47,461 bases of DNA from Chitinophagales bacterium (lineage in GTDB: Bacteria > Bacteroidota > Bacteroidia > Chitinophagales > UBA10324), in contig JANWXQ010000102.1 in assembly GCA_025057275.1 (NCBI GenBank), positions 1-47,461 of the forward strand, in the 5' to 3' direction. The notes under the pieces were generated by a model that ran no database searches, had not been told where the DNA came from, and worked only from the letters and a program-made list of their open reading frames with translations. The position numbers and the translations under genes are program-made. Of this stretch, positions 35,308-43,485 are shown one piece after another. How positions within the stretch are numbered: the stretch's first letter is position 1; each line of letters starts with the position of its first letter.

Positions 35308-37961
35308 GCGGCCCGTTGGCTGATCAGTTGGACGAAGCTCTGCAGGGCCTGTGGAATGCCTTCAGCCTTTGATCCTCCTGCAGCAGCAAATGAAGCATTG
35401 CCGCCCCCTCCTCCGCCAATGGTCTTGCTCAGCTCTTTAATCAGTTCTGCGGCACTCAGCTGATGCAGCCGGATCAGGTCTTCACCTACCGCAATGGCCA
35501 GATGCGCTTTGCCGCCGATGCGGGCAGCCAGCGCCACAACCAGTTCCGGTCGGTCTTTTTTCAGAGACAAACCCAATTTCTTCAATGCATCAGGACCTGA
35601 CACGGCCACTTCCCTGGCCAAAAAACGGATTGGGCCGGCATATTGCAGGTCGGCCAGCAGGGCGTCGCGCTGGCGCAGCAGTTCTTGTTCTTCGGCATGT
35701 TCCAGCTTTTTGCGCAGCACAGCATTTTCCTCCAGAAGACCGGAAACGGCCTGTTCAATGTCTTTGCCTAACAACTGACGCAAACGTTCCTGAATGCGAA
35801 AAGCCTGTTCCATGAGGCGAACAGCGGCACGGCCGCTGACGGCTTCGATGCGGCGGACGCCAGCTGCTATCGCGGATTCTGAGGTAATGAGAAACCAGCT
35901 TAGGTGATTCGTGTTGGGCACGTGGGTTCCGCCGCATAGCTCGCGGGAGAACGAGCGGTCAAACGTTACCACCCGGACCCGTTCACCATACTTCTCTCCA
36001 AACAATGCTATTGCTCCGGAGGCTAAGGCATCCTGAAGGGGCATGAATTCCACTTCACGCATCAGACCAGCACGGATTTTTTCATTGACCAACGATTCCA
36101 CGGCATGCAGTTCCTCGTTGGTGAGTTTGGCATAGTGGGCAAAGTCAAAACGCAGGTAGTCGGGAGCCACCAGCGAACCTTTTTGCTGCACGTGCGGGCC
36201 CAGCACCTGACGCAGGGCAGCATGAAGCAGGTGGGTGGCTGTGTGATGACACATGATATCGGCCCGACGCTGGGCATCAACTACGGCATGAACCGGCACA
36301 TCGGGATCATCGGGAAGTTCCTCGGTTAAGTGAACGATGACGTCGTTCTCCTTTTTGGTATCTATCACCCGAATGGCCTGCTCGCCGAAGTACAAAACAC
36401 CGGTATCGCCCACCTGACCGCCGCCTTCAGCATAAAAAGGTGTTTGCTGAAGCACCAATTGATAGAGCTGTCGGTTTTTCAGTTGTTGTGACCGGTAACG
36501 GACCAGCAGGGTGGTTTCTTCGGTTTGGTCGTAACCAACAAAAAGCGAATGCGTTCCTTCATGGACAGGAGTCCAGTCGCCGCTGATAACTGCCGTGGCT
36601 TTACGGCTTCGTGCTTTTTGCAATTCCATTTCGCGCCTGAAGCCTTCTTCATCGACGGTCCAGTTTCGCTCTGCAGCCAGCAGCCGGGTCAGGTCCAGCG
36701 GAAAGCCGTAGGTGTCGTAGAGTTCAAAAGCCACTTCGCCGCTGAGCACCTGATGACCATTGACGGCCTGGGGTTCAATCTGACTGAGGCGGCGCAGGCC
36801 GGCATCCAGCGTGCGCAGAAAAGAAGCTTCCTCTTCTTCTATAACCCTGCTGACGAAGTCCTGCTGATGATGCAAAACAGGAAATACCTGTTCAAACGAT
36901 CTGGCCACGTGAGGTACAAGCAGGTGAAGCAACGGCTGACGCTGATCCAGAAAGCTGTAGTAGTAGCGCACGGCACGGCGCAGAATACGTCGGATCACAT
37001 AACCGGCTCCGGTGTTGGAAGGTAGTTGCCCGTCAGCTATGGCAAAAGCAATGGCACGGATGTGATCGGCCAGCACCCGCATGGCCACGTCGGAACGATT
37101 ATCGGCGCCGTAGCTTTTTCCGGTCACTGATTCCACCACGGCGATCAGCGGGCGAAACACATCGGTGTCGTAATTGGAGTTTTTTCCTTGCAGCACACGC
37201 GTCAGTCGTTCAAAACCCATTCCCGTGTCCACATGCTTGGCTGGCAACAACTGCAGGGAACCGCCGGCCAAACGATTGTATTGGATAAAAACCAGGTTCC
37301 AGATTTCGATCACCTGGGGATGGCCGGTATTAACCAGCGAAGCGCCGTCGGTGCGGCGCCTGTCTTCTTCGCTGCGTAGATCCACATGAATTTCCGAGCA
37401 GGGGCCGCATGGACCGGTATCGCCCATTTCCCAGAAGTTGTCTTTTTTATTTCCCCACAGAATGCGTTGCGGGGCAATCCATTTGCTCCACAGGCTTCGG
37501 GCTTCTTCGTCGGGTGGGAGCTGTTCGGATGGTTCCCCCTCAAAGACCGTAACGTAAAGCCGTTCTTTGTCTAGGCCATACACTTCGGTAAGCAACTGCC
37601 AGGCCCACGCTATAGCTTCTTTTTTAAAGTATCCGGCGCCTATACCATCGGCAGCCTCAGGGTCGCCGAAGCTCCAGTTGCCCAGCATTTCAAAAAAAGT
37701 GTGGTGATAAGTGTCCAGGCCTACTTCTTCCAGATCGTTGTGCTTGCCCGAGACGCGCAGGCAACGTTGCGTGTTGGCTACACGCCGGCAGGCAGGCTGA
37801 CGATAGCCCAGAAAATAATCCTTGAACTGATTCATTCCGGCATTGGTGAACAGGAGCGTGGGATCGTTGCGCACCACCAACGGGGCAGAAGGCACCAACT
37901 CATGACCTTGCCGGTGGAAAAAATCCAGAAAGGCTTGTCGGATTTCGTTGGCCGTTGTCAC
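35301..37961 (-). CDS. alaS: Alanyl-tRNA synthetase
   Basis: A class II synthetase, 886 residues, starting at GTG 37961 (TTANEIRQAFLDFFHRQGHELV is the usual N-terminus). The aminoacylation domain has LLFTNAGMNQFKDYFLG and NTGMGFERLTRVLQG. The editing domain has the Zn-binding HHTATHLLHAALR and CGGTHVPNT. The C-terminal domain carries the glycine-rich IGGGGGGNASFAAAGG near residue 850, which contacts the tRNA. All parts are present. It is convergent with the lipoprotein gene by a 7-bp overlap and divergent from the M23 peptidase gene. Confidence 0.98.
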   Translation of the reverse strand: MTTANEIRQAFLDFFHRQGHELVPSAPLVVRNDPTLLFTNAGMNQFKDYFLGYRQPACRRVANTQRCLRVSGKHNDLEEVGLDTYHHTFFEMLGNWSFGDPEAADGIGAGYFKKEAIAWAWQLLTEVYGLDKERLYVTVFEGEPSEQLPPDEEARSLWSKWIAPQRILWGNKKDNFWEMGDTGPCGPCSEIHVDLRSEEDRRRTDGASLVNTGHPQVIEIWNLVFIQYNRLAGGSLQLLPAKHVDTGMGFERLTRVLQGKNSNYDTDVFRPLIAVVESVTGKSYGADNRSDVAMRVLADHIRAIAFAIADGQLPSNTGAGYVIRRILRRAVRYYYSFLDQRQPLLHLLVPHVARSFEQVFPVLHHQQDFVSRVIEEEEASFLRTLDAGLRRLSQIEPQAVNGHQVLSGEVAFELYDTYGFPLDLTRLLAAERNWTVDEEGFRREMELQKARSRKATAVISGDWTPVHEGTHSLFVGYDQTEETTLLVRYRSQQLKNRQLYQLVLQQTPFYAEGGGQVGDTGVLYFGEQAIRVIDTKKENDVIVHLTEELPDDPDVPVHAVVDAQRRADIMCHHTATHLLHAALRQVLGPHVQQKGSLVAPDYLRFDFAHYAKLTNEELHAVESLVNEKIRAGLMREVEFMPLQDALASGAIALFGEKYGERVRVVTFDRSFSRELCGGTHVPNTNHLSWFLITSESAIAAGVRRIEAVSGRAAVRLMEQAFRIQERLRQLLGKDIEQAVSGLLEENAVLRKKLEHAEEQELLRQRDALLADLQYAGPIRFLAREVAVSGPDALKKLGLSLKKDRPELVVALAARIGGKAHLAIAVGEDLIRLHQLSAAELIKELSKTIGGGGGGNASFAAAGGSKAEGIPQALQSFVQLISQRAAQ

Positions 37962-37988
37962 TAGCTTGCTTTGCTGTTGGTTGTCGGT

Positions 37989-37996
37989 TATTTTTG
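37989..37996 (+). promoter_or_regulatory. -7 promoter element of the M23 peptidase gene
   Basis: TATTTTTG matches TAnnTTTG, with a TTG at 37966-37968 spaced 20 nt upstream. The 5' leader would be about 70 nt. Confidence 0.48.
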
Positions 37997-38071
37997 CGCC
38001 GCCGGAAAGGGTCAGCCGGCAATTTTCGGGCGGCCAAATTTAACCAAAGCCTTTCAGCAGCAGGATTCTGT

Positions 38072-39043
38072 ATGAAAAAGATCCGGTATTACTACAACAC
38101 GCAGACGCTACGGTACGAGAAATACGAGACGCCGTGGCAAATCAAGGTGCTGCGTTTTGTGGGCTTTCTGTCGGCCGCGCTGGTCTTTGCGTTTATCATT
38201 ATGGCATTAGCCTACACCTATCTGGATTCGCCGAAAGAAAAAGCGCTGAAGCGGGAAATTGCCATGCTCCGTTTGCAGTATCGCGAACTCAACAGCCAGA
38301 TCAGTCAGCTTCAGGCAGTAGCCCATGATCTGCAGCAGCGCGACGATCAGATTTACCGCGTCATCTTTGAAGCCGAGCCCATATCGGCCAGCGTTAGACA
38401 GGCCGGCAGCGGCGGTGTGAACCGGTACCGCGACTTGCTCAATTACGATAATGGAGAGCTGGTAGTCGCTACAGCACAGAAGCTGGATCAGTTGCGAAAG
38501 CAACTGTACATACAGTCCAAGTCGTACGACGAGATTGCCGCGCTCATGGAACAGCGTGAAGAAGTGCTGGCATCCATTCCGGCTATTCAACCCATATCCA
38601 ATAAAAACCTCAAGCACATTGCTTCGGGATTTGGTATGCGCATCGATCCGATTTACAAGATTCCCAAGATGCACGAAGGCATAGACTTTACCGCTCCGGT
38701 AGGCACGCCGGTTTATGCCACGGGCGATGCGGTGGTGCATGAAGTGGAATACAGCCGCAGTGGTTACGGGAATCATGTCATACTTAGCCATAAAATCGGT
38801 TACAAGACGTTGTATGCCCATTTAAGCCGAATTGTGGTGCGGCGCGGGCAGCAGGTGAAAAGAGGAGACTTGCTGGGGTATGTAGGCTCCAGTGGCAAAT
38901 CCACGGCACCCCATCTGCATTACGAAGTATGGAAGAACAACGTGAAGCTGGATCCGATTAATTTCTTCTTCAATGATCTGACGCCCGAGCAATACGAAGA
39001 ATTGCTCAAGCTGGCCAATCAGTCGAATCAGTCGTTTGACTAA
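38072..39043 (+). CDS. Membrane-anchored M23 family peptidoglycan endopeptidase
   Basis: 323 residues from the ATG at 38072, whose first residues (MKKIRYYYNTQTLRYEK) are typical of this Bacteroidota family. A membrane helix (27-48) is followed by a coiled-coil region (about 52-165, heptads around REIAMLRLQYRELNSQISQL). The C-terminal LytM/M23 domain has Zn ligands His201 and Asp205 (HEGIDF) and His283 in HLHYE; His250 and His281 are further conserved active-site histidines. It cuts peptide cross-links in the periplasm. The coiled coil plus intact Zn site suggests a catalytically active hydrolase, possibly division-linked like EnvC relatives, although EnvC itself is inactive. Confidence 0.94.
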   Translation: MKKIRYYYNTQTLRYEKYETPWQIKVLRFVGFLSAALVFAFIIMALAYTYLDSPKEKALKREIAMLRLQYRELNSQISQLQAVAHDLQQRDDQIYRVIFEAEPISASVRQAGSGGVNRYRDLLNYDNGELVVATAQKLDQLRKQLYIQSKSYDEIAALMEQREEVLASIPAIQPISNKNLKHIASGFGMRIDPIYKIPKMHEGIDFTAPVGTPVYATGDAVVHEVEYSRSGYGNHVILSHKIGYKTLYAHLSRIVVRRGQQVKRGDLLGYVGSSGKSTAPHLHYEVWKNNVKLDPINFFFNDLTPEQYEELLKLANQSNQSFD

Positions 39044-39100
39044 AGCAAGAGCCTTCGGTGCTTCATGCACCAGCAACACAACTTTGCTTTTGTTCCGGCA

Positions 39101-39140
39101 TAAAAAACAGAAAGGCCCCGACCTCGTCGGGGCCTTTCTG
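39101..39140 (-). terminator. Rho-independent terminator of the Lys-rich mini-gene
   Basis: A 15-bp perfect stem (39108-39122 with 39126-39140, 3-nt loop). On the minus strand it is followed by six T. It ends transcription of the tiny minus-strand gene and may also serve the convergent M23 gene. Confidence 0.85.
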
Positions 39141-39159
39141 GCCTTGCAAAGAGAACTGC

Positions 39160-39234
39160 TTATTTCTTTTTCTTAGCAGACTTCTTCGCGCCTTTCTTGG
39201 CGGATTTCTTTGCAGCTTTCTTTTTCGTAGCCAT
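39160..39234 (-). CDS. 24-residue lysine/alanine-rich protein (histone H1 tail-like)
   Basis: A very short frame, ATG to TAA, encoding 24 residues: 14 Lys, five Ala, two Ser, one Gly, one Thr and the initiator Met, arranged as repeating A-K-K and S-A-K-K units. It resembles the Lys/Ala tails of bacterial histone H1-like proteins, but with no globular part. A strong terminator starts 19 nt after the stop, as expected for a real transcript. Lys codons mix AAA and AAG, so this is not a simple DNA repeat. Likely a DNA- or RNA-binding peptide; function is an inference. It is below the usual length cut-off of gene finders. Confidence 0.7.
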   Translation of the reverse strand: MATKKKAAKKSAKKGAKKSAKKKK

Positions 39235-39398
39235 AGTTAGAGATTTTGTTGAACCAAAGAACGAATGATTTAACGCAGAACTAAAATTTTCGCAAACTCA
39301 ATTATACACACAAAAATGTGGATAGCAAAATGCTATTCGCGGATCAGAAGCTCATGCGAAGCGTCTGATCATTTGTCGTCGCAGCAAGAAGGTTGGCA

Positions 39399-39794
39399 TC
39401 AACGAACTTTCCGGTAGTTGAGCGAGAGCTGATCGTCGTGCAAAGGTTGTAATGTCAAAACACTGTCGTTCACAGCGAGAATACGCATGGTGTGAACGGT
39501 AGCTGTTGTGGCATCGGTAACGATCAGCAGTTGTTGCGCATCATCCAGCAACCAGGTGCCGGCAAGCAGGGCATCGGGCGCGAAGCCCTGATGAACGGTG
39601 AAATCGGAATGCAGCTTCAGGAGAAAGGTAGCTGCAACAGGCGAACTGTTCTGCTGCCCAACAACCTGTGGCTGCAGCATCCACGTTCCAATCAATTGAT
39701 GAGGGGTTGCTTTTTTCTGTGCTGCAGCCGCCAGGGAAAACAGAATAACAACAGCAACACCCAGGCAAAGGCCAAAGATTCTGCTGCACCGCAT
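39399..39794 (-). CDS. Lipocalin-like exported protein
   Basis: 131 residues from the ATG at 39794. A GTG at 39815 abuts the hppD stop and is possible, but the ATG gives a compact signal peptide (ending SLAAAAQ). The mature part matches the lipocalin-like pattern LIGTWMLQPQ, then HSDFTVHQGF, LLAGTWLLDDAQQLLIVTD and MRILAVNDSVLTLQ, a short beta-barrel. It starts about 20 nt after hppD on the same strand and is probably co-transcribed. The ligand is unknown. The 165-bp stretch upstream of the Lys-rich gene (39235-39398) holds no gene. Confidence 0.75.
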   Translation of the reverse strand: MRCSRIFGLCLGVAVVILFSLAAAAQKKATPHQLIGTWMLQPQVVGQQNSSPVAATFLLKLHSDFTVHQGFAPDALLAGTWLLDDAQQLLIVTDATTATVHTMRILAVNDSVLTLQPLHDDQLSLNYRKVR

Positions 39795-39815
39795 GCCGAT
39801 GTGTTGCCGAGGCAC

Positions 39816-40943
39816 TTAAAGCGTTCCCCGCAGCATCTGCTCGCGTTCAATGGCTTCAAACAGCGCTTTGAAATTTCCTTTTCCGAAGGATCGGGCTCCC
39901 TTGCGTTGAATGATTTCGTAAAACAGCGTAGGGCGATCGGCGACCGGCTTGGTGAAAATCTGCAACAGATAGCCTTCATCGTCGCGGTCAACGAGAATAC
40001 CCAGGTCGCGCAATGCGGTAAGTTCCTCATCGATGTGCCCGACCCGGTCCAGCAGGTGATCGTAATAGGTGGAGGGAACAGAAAGGAAATCCACGCCCCG
40101 GCTGCGCAACTGGCTTACGGTTTCAATGATGTTGTCGGTAGCACAGGCGATGTGTTGCACTCCGGGACCGATGTAAAAGTCCAGATACTCTTCCACCTGC
40201 GATTTTTTCTTGCCTTCTGCCGGTTCGTTAATCGGGAATTTGATCCGGCCGTTGCCGTTGCTCATCACCTTACTCATCAGGGCAGAGTATTCGGTGCTGA
40301 TGTCTTTATCATCAAACGAGAGAATGTTTTTAAAGCCCATGACCTGTTCGTAAAAGCGCACCCAGATGTTCATCTCATTCCATCCCACATTACCTACCAT
40401 ATGGTCCACGTACTTCAATCCGGTAGGAACGGTAGGCATCAGGGAGCGGAAGGGACGGTAGCCGGGCAAAAACACGCCCGCGTAGTTTTTTCGCTCTACA
40501 AACAGATGAACGGTGTCGCCGTAGATGTGTATGCCGGATCGCACCACGTGGCCGTGGTCATCGGCTTCGGTGGTAGGTTTGAGGAATGGGCGTGCACCTC
40601 GACGCACGGTTTCTTCGAAAGCAGAGGTAGCATCATCTACCTCCAGAGCGATGACGCGCACACCGTCACCGTGTTTTTTATGATGCTCGGCAATTTCGCC
40701 GTGGGGCTGCAGGGGGGCTGTGAGCACCAGCCGGATCTTGTTTTGCTGCAGCACATACGAGGCGGCATCGCGCCGTCCGGTTTCCAATCCGGCATATGCT
40801 ACAGGTTCAAAGCCGAAAGCTGTCTGATAAAAATGGGCAGCCTGTTTGGCATTGCCGACATAAAACTCCACGTAGTCGGTGCCGATCAGCGGAAGGAAAT
40901 CGGTTTGTGGTTGCGAGGTGTTGGGAGCAACTGCCGTTGTCAT
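39816..40943 (-). CDS. hppD: 4-Hydroxyphenylpyruvate dioxygenase
   Basis: Uses O2 and Fe(II) to turn 4-hydroxyphenylpyruvate into homogentisate in tyrosine breakdown. It has 375 residues: two vicinal-oxygen-chelate domains, with only the C-terminal one catalytic. All three iron ligands are present: His181 (YVDHMVGNV), His264 (GVQHIAC) and Glu343 (FYEIIQRKG). The C-terminal gate helix GARSFGKGNFKALFEAIEREQ is intact. Homogentisate dioxygenase (hmgA) and fumarylacetoacetase are not in the window. It lies 67 bp downstream of scoB, whose product would activate the acetoacetate this pathway yields. Confidence 0.97.
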   Translation of the reverse strand: MTTAVAPNTSQPQTDFLPLIGTDYVEFYVGNAKQAAHFYQTAFGFEPVAYAGLETGRRDAASYVLQQNKIRLVLTAPLQPHGEIAEHHKKHGDGVRVIALEVDDATSAFEETVRRGARPFLKPTTEADDHGHVVRSGIHIYGDTVHLFVERKNYAGVFLPGYRPFRSLMPTVPTGLKYVDHMVGNVGWNEMNIWVRFYEQVMGFKNILSFDDKDISTEYSALMSKVMSNGNGRIKFPINEPAEGKKKSQVEEYLDFYIGPGVQHIACATDNIIETVSQLRSRGVDFLSVPSTYYDHLLDRVGHIDEELTALRDLGILVDRDDEGYLLQIFTKPVADRPTLFYEIIQRKGARSFGKGNFKALFEAIEREQMLRGTL

Positions 40944-41010
40944 GAGTTCAGCGTTTAATCGGGATTACAAATGATAAAATTACAAAGGCAGGCGGGTAGC
41001 GCCTATGACT

Positions 41011-41670
41011 TTAGTCAATCCGCATTTCGGGAATTTCACCTTCCACGATGAGGGTGCCTGCTGTTTTGGCGCGGATTTCTTCGATGCTGACACCCGGTGC
41101 GCGTTCGCGCAGCGAAAAACCCTGTTCGGTGATGTCCAGCACGGCCAGATCGGTTACCACCCGGCGCACGCAGCGGACGCCGGTAAGGGGCAGCGTACAT
41201 TTCGGGAGCAGCTTGGATTCCCCTCGCGGATTGGTATGCATCATGGCTACTATGATGTTTTTGGCTGAGGCCACCAGGTCCATGGCGCCGCCCATGCCCT
41301 TCACCATTTTGCCCGGTATTTTCCAGTTTGCAATATCACCGGTCTGGGAAACTTCCATGGCACCCAACACCGTTAAATCGATTCGTCCTGCGCGGATCAT
41401 ACCAAAACTTTCTGCCGAATCAAAAAAAGCGGCGCCCGGAATCACAGTAACGGTTTCCTTTCCTGCATTGATCAGATCAGGGTCCACTTCCTGCTCGGTG
41501 GGGTACGGGCCCATGCCCAGAATCCCGTTTTCCGACTGAAAGATTATGGTCATGCCTTTGGGCACGTAATTGGCCACCAGCGTGGGAATGCCAATGCCCA
41601 GATTGACGTAGTAGCCGTCGCGCAGCTCCTGAGCTATGCGTTTGGCAATACCGAATTTATCCAGTGCCAC
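41011..41670 (-). CDS. scoB: 3-Oxoacid CoA-transferase subunit B
   Basis: 219 residues, starting at GTG 41670, 8 nt after the scoA stop. The catalytic glutamate that carries the CoA thioester is Glu47 in [10 protein letters not shown]. The rest, including the G-x-G-M-D-L (GMGGAMDL) loop and the closing region, fits the SCOT beta subunit. With ScoA it moves CoA from succinyl-CoA to acetoacetate, producing acetoacetyl-CoA for oxidation. The start-stop spacing indicates translational coupling with scoA. Confidence 0.96.
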   Translation of the reverse strand: MALDKFGIAKRIAQELRDGYYVNLGIGIPTLVANYVPKGMTIIFQSENGILGMGPYPTEQEVDPDLINAGKETVTVIPGAAFFDSAESFGMIRAGRIDLTVLGAMEVSQTGDIANWKIPGKMVKGMGGAMDLVASAKNIIVAMMHTNPRGESKLLPKCTLPLTGVRCVRRVVTDLAVLDITEQGFSLRERAPGVSIEEIRAKTAGTLIVEGEIPEMRID

Positions 41671-41678
41671 GGTACAGG

Positions 41679-42380
41679 TTATTGGGTGAGCCGAACGGTA
41701 CGGCGCTCAATACGTTTTTCGTAGTGAGCACCCTGAAAAATGCGTTTGACGTATATGGAAGCCACATCTACCTCATCAGGATCCAGTTCACCGGGCTGAA
41801 CCAAAACTTCCACTTCAGCGATGGTGAAGTCAGCAGCTTTGGCCATGGGCACGGAAAAATTTCGGGTGGTCTTACGAAAAACCAGATTGCCCATCGTGTC
41901 GCCCTTCCAGGCTTTTACGATAGCATAGGGTGCATGCAGCGCATATTCCATCAGATATTGCTTATTGCCGAATTGGCGGATCTCTTTTCCTTCGGCCACT
42001 TCGGTGCCAAAGCCTGCCGGAGTATAAAATGCCGGAATGCCCATGGCGGCCATCTGAATGCGGGTGGCCAATGTGCCTTGCGGGATGAGCTCCACCTCCA
42101 ATTCACCGCTTAGCATCTGCCGTTCAAACTCGGCATTTTCCCCTACATAGCTGGAAATCATCTTGCGGATCTGGCGACGTTGCAGCAGCAGCCCCAGACC
42201 AAAATCATCCACTCCGCAGTTGTTGGATATGGCCGTTATGCCTGTAATGCCTTTGCGCACCAGGGCAGCGATGCAGTTTTCCGGTATGCCGCACAGGCCA
42301 AAGCCACCAAACATGATGGTGGCATGGTCCGGAATGTCGTGAACGGCCGCATCGGCATTTACGACGGTCTTGTCAATCAT
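41679..42380 (-). CDS. scoA: 3-Oxoacid CoA-transferase subunit A
   Basis: 233 residues. The N-terminal glycine motif [19 protein letters not shown] and [14 protein letters not shown] match the SCOT alpha subunit, as do the [27 protein letters not shown] and [10 protein letters not shown] motifs. It pairs with ScoB. A promoter box lies upstream at 42398. Together with hppD it forms a short minus-strand run concerned with acetoacetate use. Confidence 0.97.
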   Translation of the reverse strand: MIDKTVVNADAAVHDIPDHATIMFGGFGLCGIPENCIAALVRKGITGITAISNNCGVDDFGLGLLLQRRQIRKMISSYVGENAEFERQMLSGELEVELIPQGTLATRIQMAAMGIPAFYTPAGFGTEVAEGKEIRQFGNKQYLMEYALHAPYAIVKAWKGDTMGNLVFRKTTRNFSVPMAKAADFTIAEVEVLVQPGELDPDEVDVASIYVKRIFQGAHYEKRIERRTVRLTQ

Positions 42381-42397
42381 GCCGGCAAAAGTTTGGG

Positions 42398-42405
42398 CAA
42401 AAGTA
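42398..42405 (-). promoter_or_regulatory. -7 promoter element of scoA-scoB
   Basis: Minus-strand TACTTTTG matches TAnnTTTG, ending 17 nt before the scoA ATG. No -33 match is visible. Confidence 0.48.
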
Positions 42406-42428
42406 GCAAAGGAGTCAGCTTGACACGG

Positions 42429-42815
42429 TCAGGGCCGACGCGGCGGACTAACGGGTGCCGGCTGATAGTTGCCGCTGTTGCGTATTTCCGCCTCCATGTC
42501 CGTCAGGCGCTTGATCACCTCATCGTATATGGCAGCCAATTGCTCCGGATGCGCCAGGTAATGATTATAGGATGCAACGAATTGTTCATAGCTCACCTGA
42601 TGGCGTTGCAACAAGGCAGCGTAGCGCTCGGCCATAAGCGCATTGAGCTGATCCAGGTTGTAGCCTGTACCCGCTCCGGCTTCCGCCAGTTGGATTTCGG
42701 TAAGCAGGTCCACCATGCGGCTCTTGCTCAGCAAACCGGTTGGGGTTACGTTTGTTTTGCGGTTGCAGGAAAACAATAAAACGACGGCAAACAACACGAA
42801 GAACCGCTGCATCAT
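42429..42815 (-). CDS. DUF4296 lipoprotein
   Basis: 128 residues with a lipoprotein signal ending VVLLFSC (Cys17). The mature part matches DUF4296, a Bacteroidota family: the SRMVDLLTEIQLAEAG motif, then a helix-rich stretch with YAALLQRHQVSYEQFVASYNHYLAHPEQLAAIYDEVIKRL. Function is unknown. The C-terminus is Pro/Arg-rich. It is divergent from the yggS gene, with 22 bp between the starts. The start is well defined by the signal peptide. Confidence 0.88.
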   Translation of the reverse strand: MMQRFFVLFAVVLLFSCNRKTNVTPTGLLSKSRMVDLLTEIQLAEAGAGTGYNLDQLNALMAERYAALLQRHQVSYEQFVASYNHYLAHPEQLAAIYDEVIKRLTDMEAEIRNSGNYQPAPVSPPRRP

Positions 42816-42837
42816 ACAGCAAAACTACTGGTCACCG

Positions 42838-43485
42838 GTGGATGTCAGCCGATACCTTCAAATACGGAACTTCTGCGATGCACATGGTGTGACCCTTGTT
42901 GCAGTAACCAAAGGAAGGACGACCGGCGATGTGCTTGCTTTGTACGAAGCGGGGCAACGCATCTTCGCAGAAAACCGCGTGCAGCAGTTGGTTGAGCGCC
43001 TCAGCGCTTTTCCTCATGCGGCGGATTGGCATCTGATCGGGCATCTGCAATCCAATAAGGTACGCTTGTTGCCCAGACAACTGAAGCTCATTCACTCGGT
43101 GGACCGGGAGAAGCTTTTTCCGCAACTGAATGAATGGGCCCGACAACGGCAGCAACCCGTCGAGGTGTTGCTCCAGATCCGCATTGCCCGGGAGGCCACC
43201 AAGTACGGCATGAGCGAAGAACAAGCACGGCAGCTTCTGTTATCGCCGGCACTCCATGTCTATCCTTTCTGTGCAGTGGTTGGCCTGATGGGAATGGCCA
43301 CCCTCACTGACGACAGCGGGCAGGTGCGTCGCGAATTCCGGCGCTTGCGGCAACTCTATGAAGAGCTTCGGCGTTATGCGCCACAGATAAACATTCTCTC
43401 TATGGGAATGAGCAGCGATTACCTGATTGCCGTAGAGGAAGGCAGCACCATGGTGCGTATCGGCAGTGCCTTGTTTGCCGGCTAA
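42838..43485 (+). CDS. yggS: PLP homeostasis protein (YggS/PLPBP family)
   Basis: 215 residues from GTG 42838; the frame extends upstream into the DUF4296 gene, but homologues start near here. The PLP-binding lysine is Lys25 in TLVAVTKGR. Other family motifs are FAENRVQQ, WHLIGHLQSNKVR, LIHSVDREKL, ATKYGMSEEQ and the C-terminal MGMSSDYLIAVEEGSTMVRIGSALFG. YggS is not an enzyme; it carries and buffers pyridoxal phosphate in the cytoplasm. The last 4 bp overlap the convergent HMG-CoA lyase gene. Confidence 0.94.
   Translation: MDVSRYLQIRNFCDAHGVTLVAVTKGRTTGDVLALYEAGQRIFAENRVQQLVERLSAFPHAADWHLIGHLQSNKVRLLPRQLKLIHSVDREKLFPQLNEWARQRQQPVEVLLQIRIAREATKYGMSEEQARQLLLSPALHVYPFCAVVGLMGMATLTDDSGQVRREFRRLRQLYEELRRYAPQINILSMGMSSDYLIAVEEGSTMVRIGSALFAG

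Noticed and set aside
39058-39240. A 60-residue plus-strand frame over the Lys-rich gene
   Set aside because: It runs through the terminator hairpin and its translation (Phe/Leu/Ser-rich) is simply the complement of the lysine codons.
39492-40958. A 488-residue open frame on the plus strand
   Set aside because: It lies antisense to hppD and the lipocalin-like gene; hppD on the other strand has all three iron ligands and full family length, so the plus frame is a shadow.
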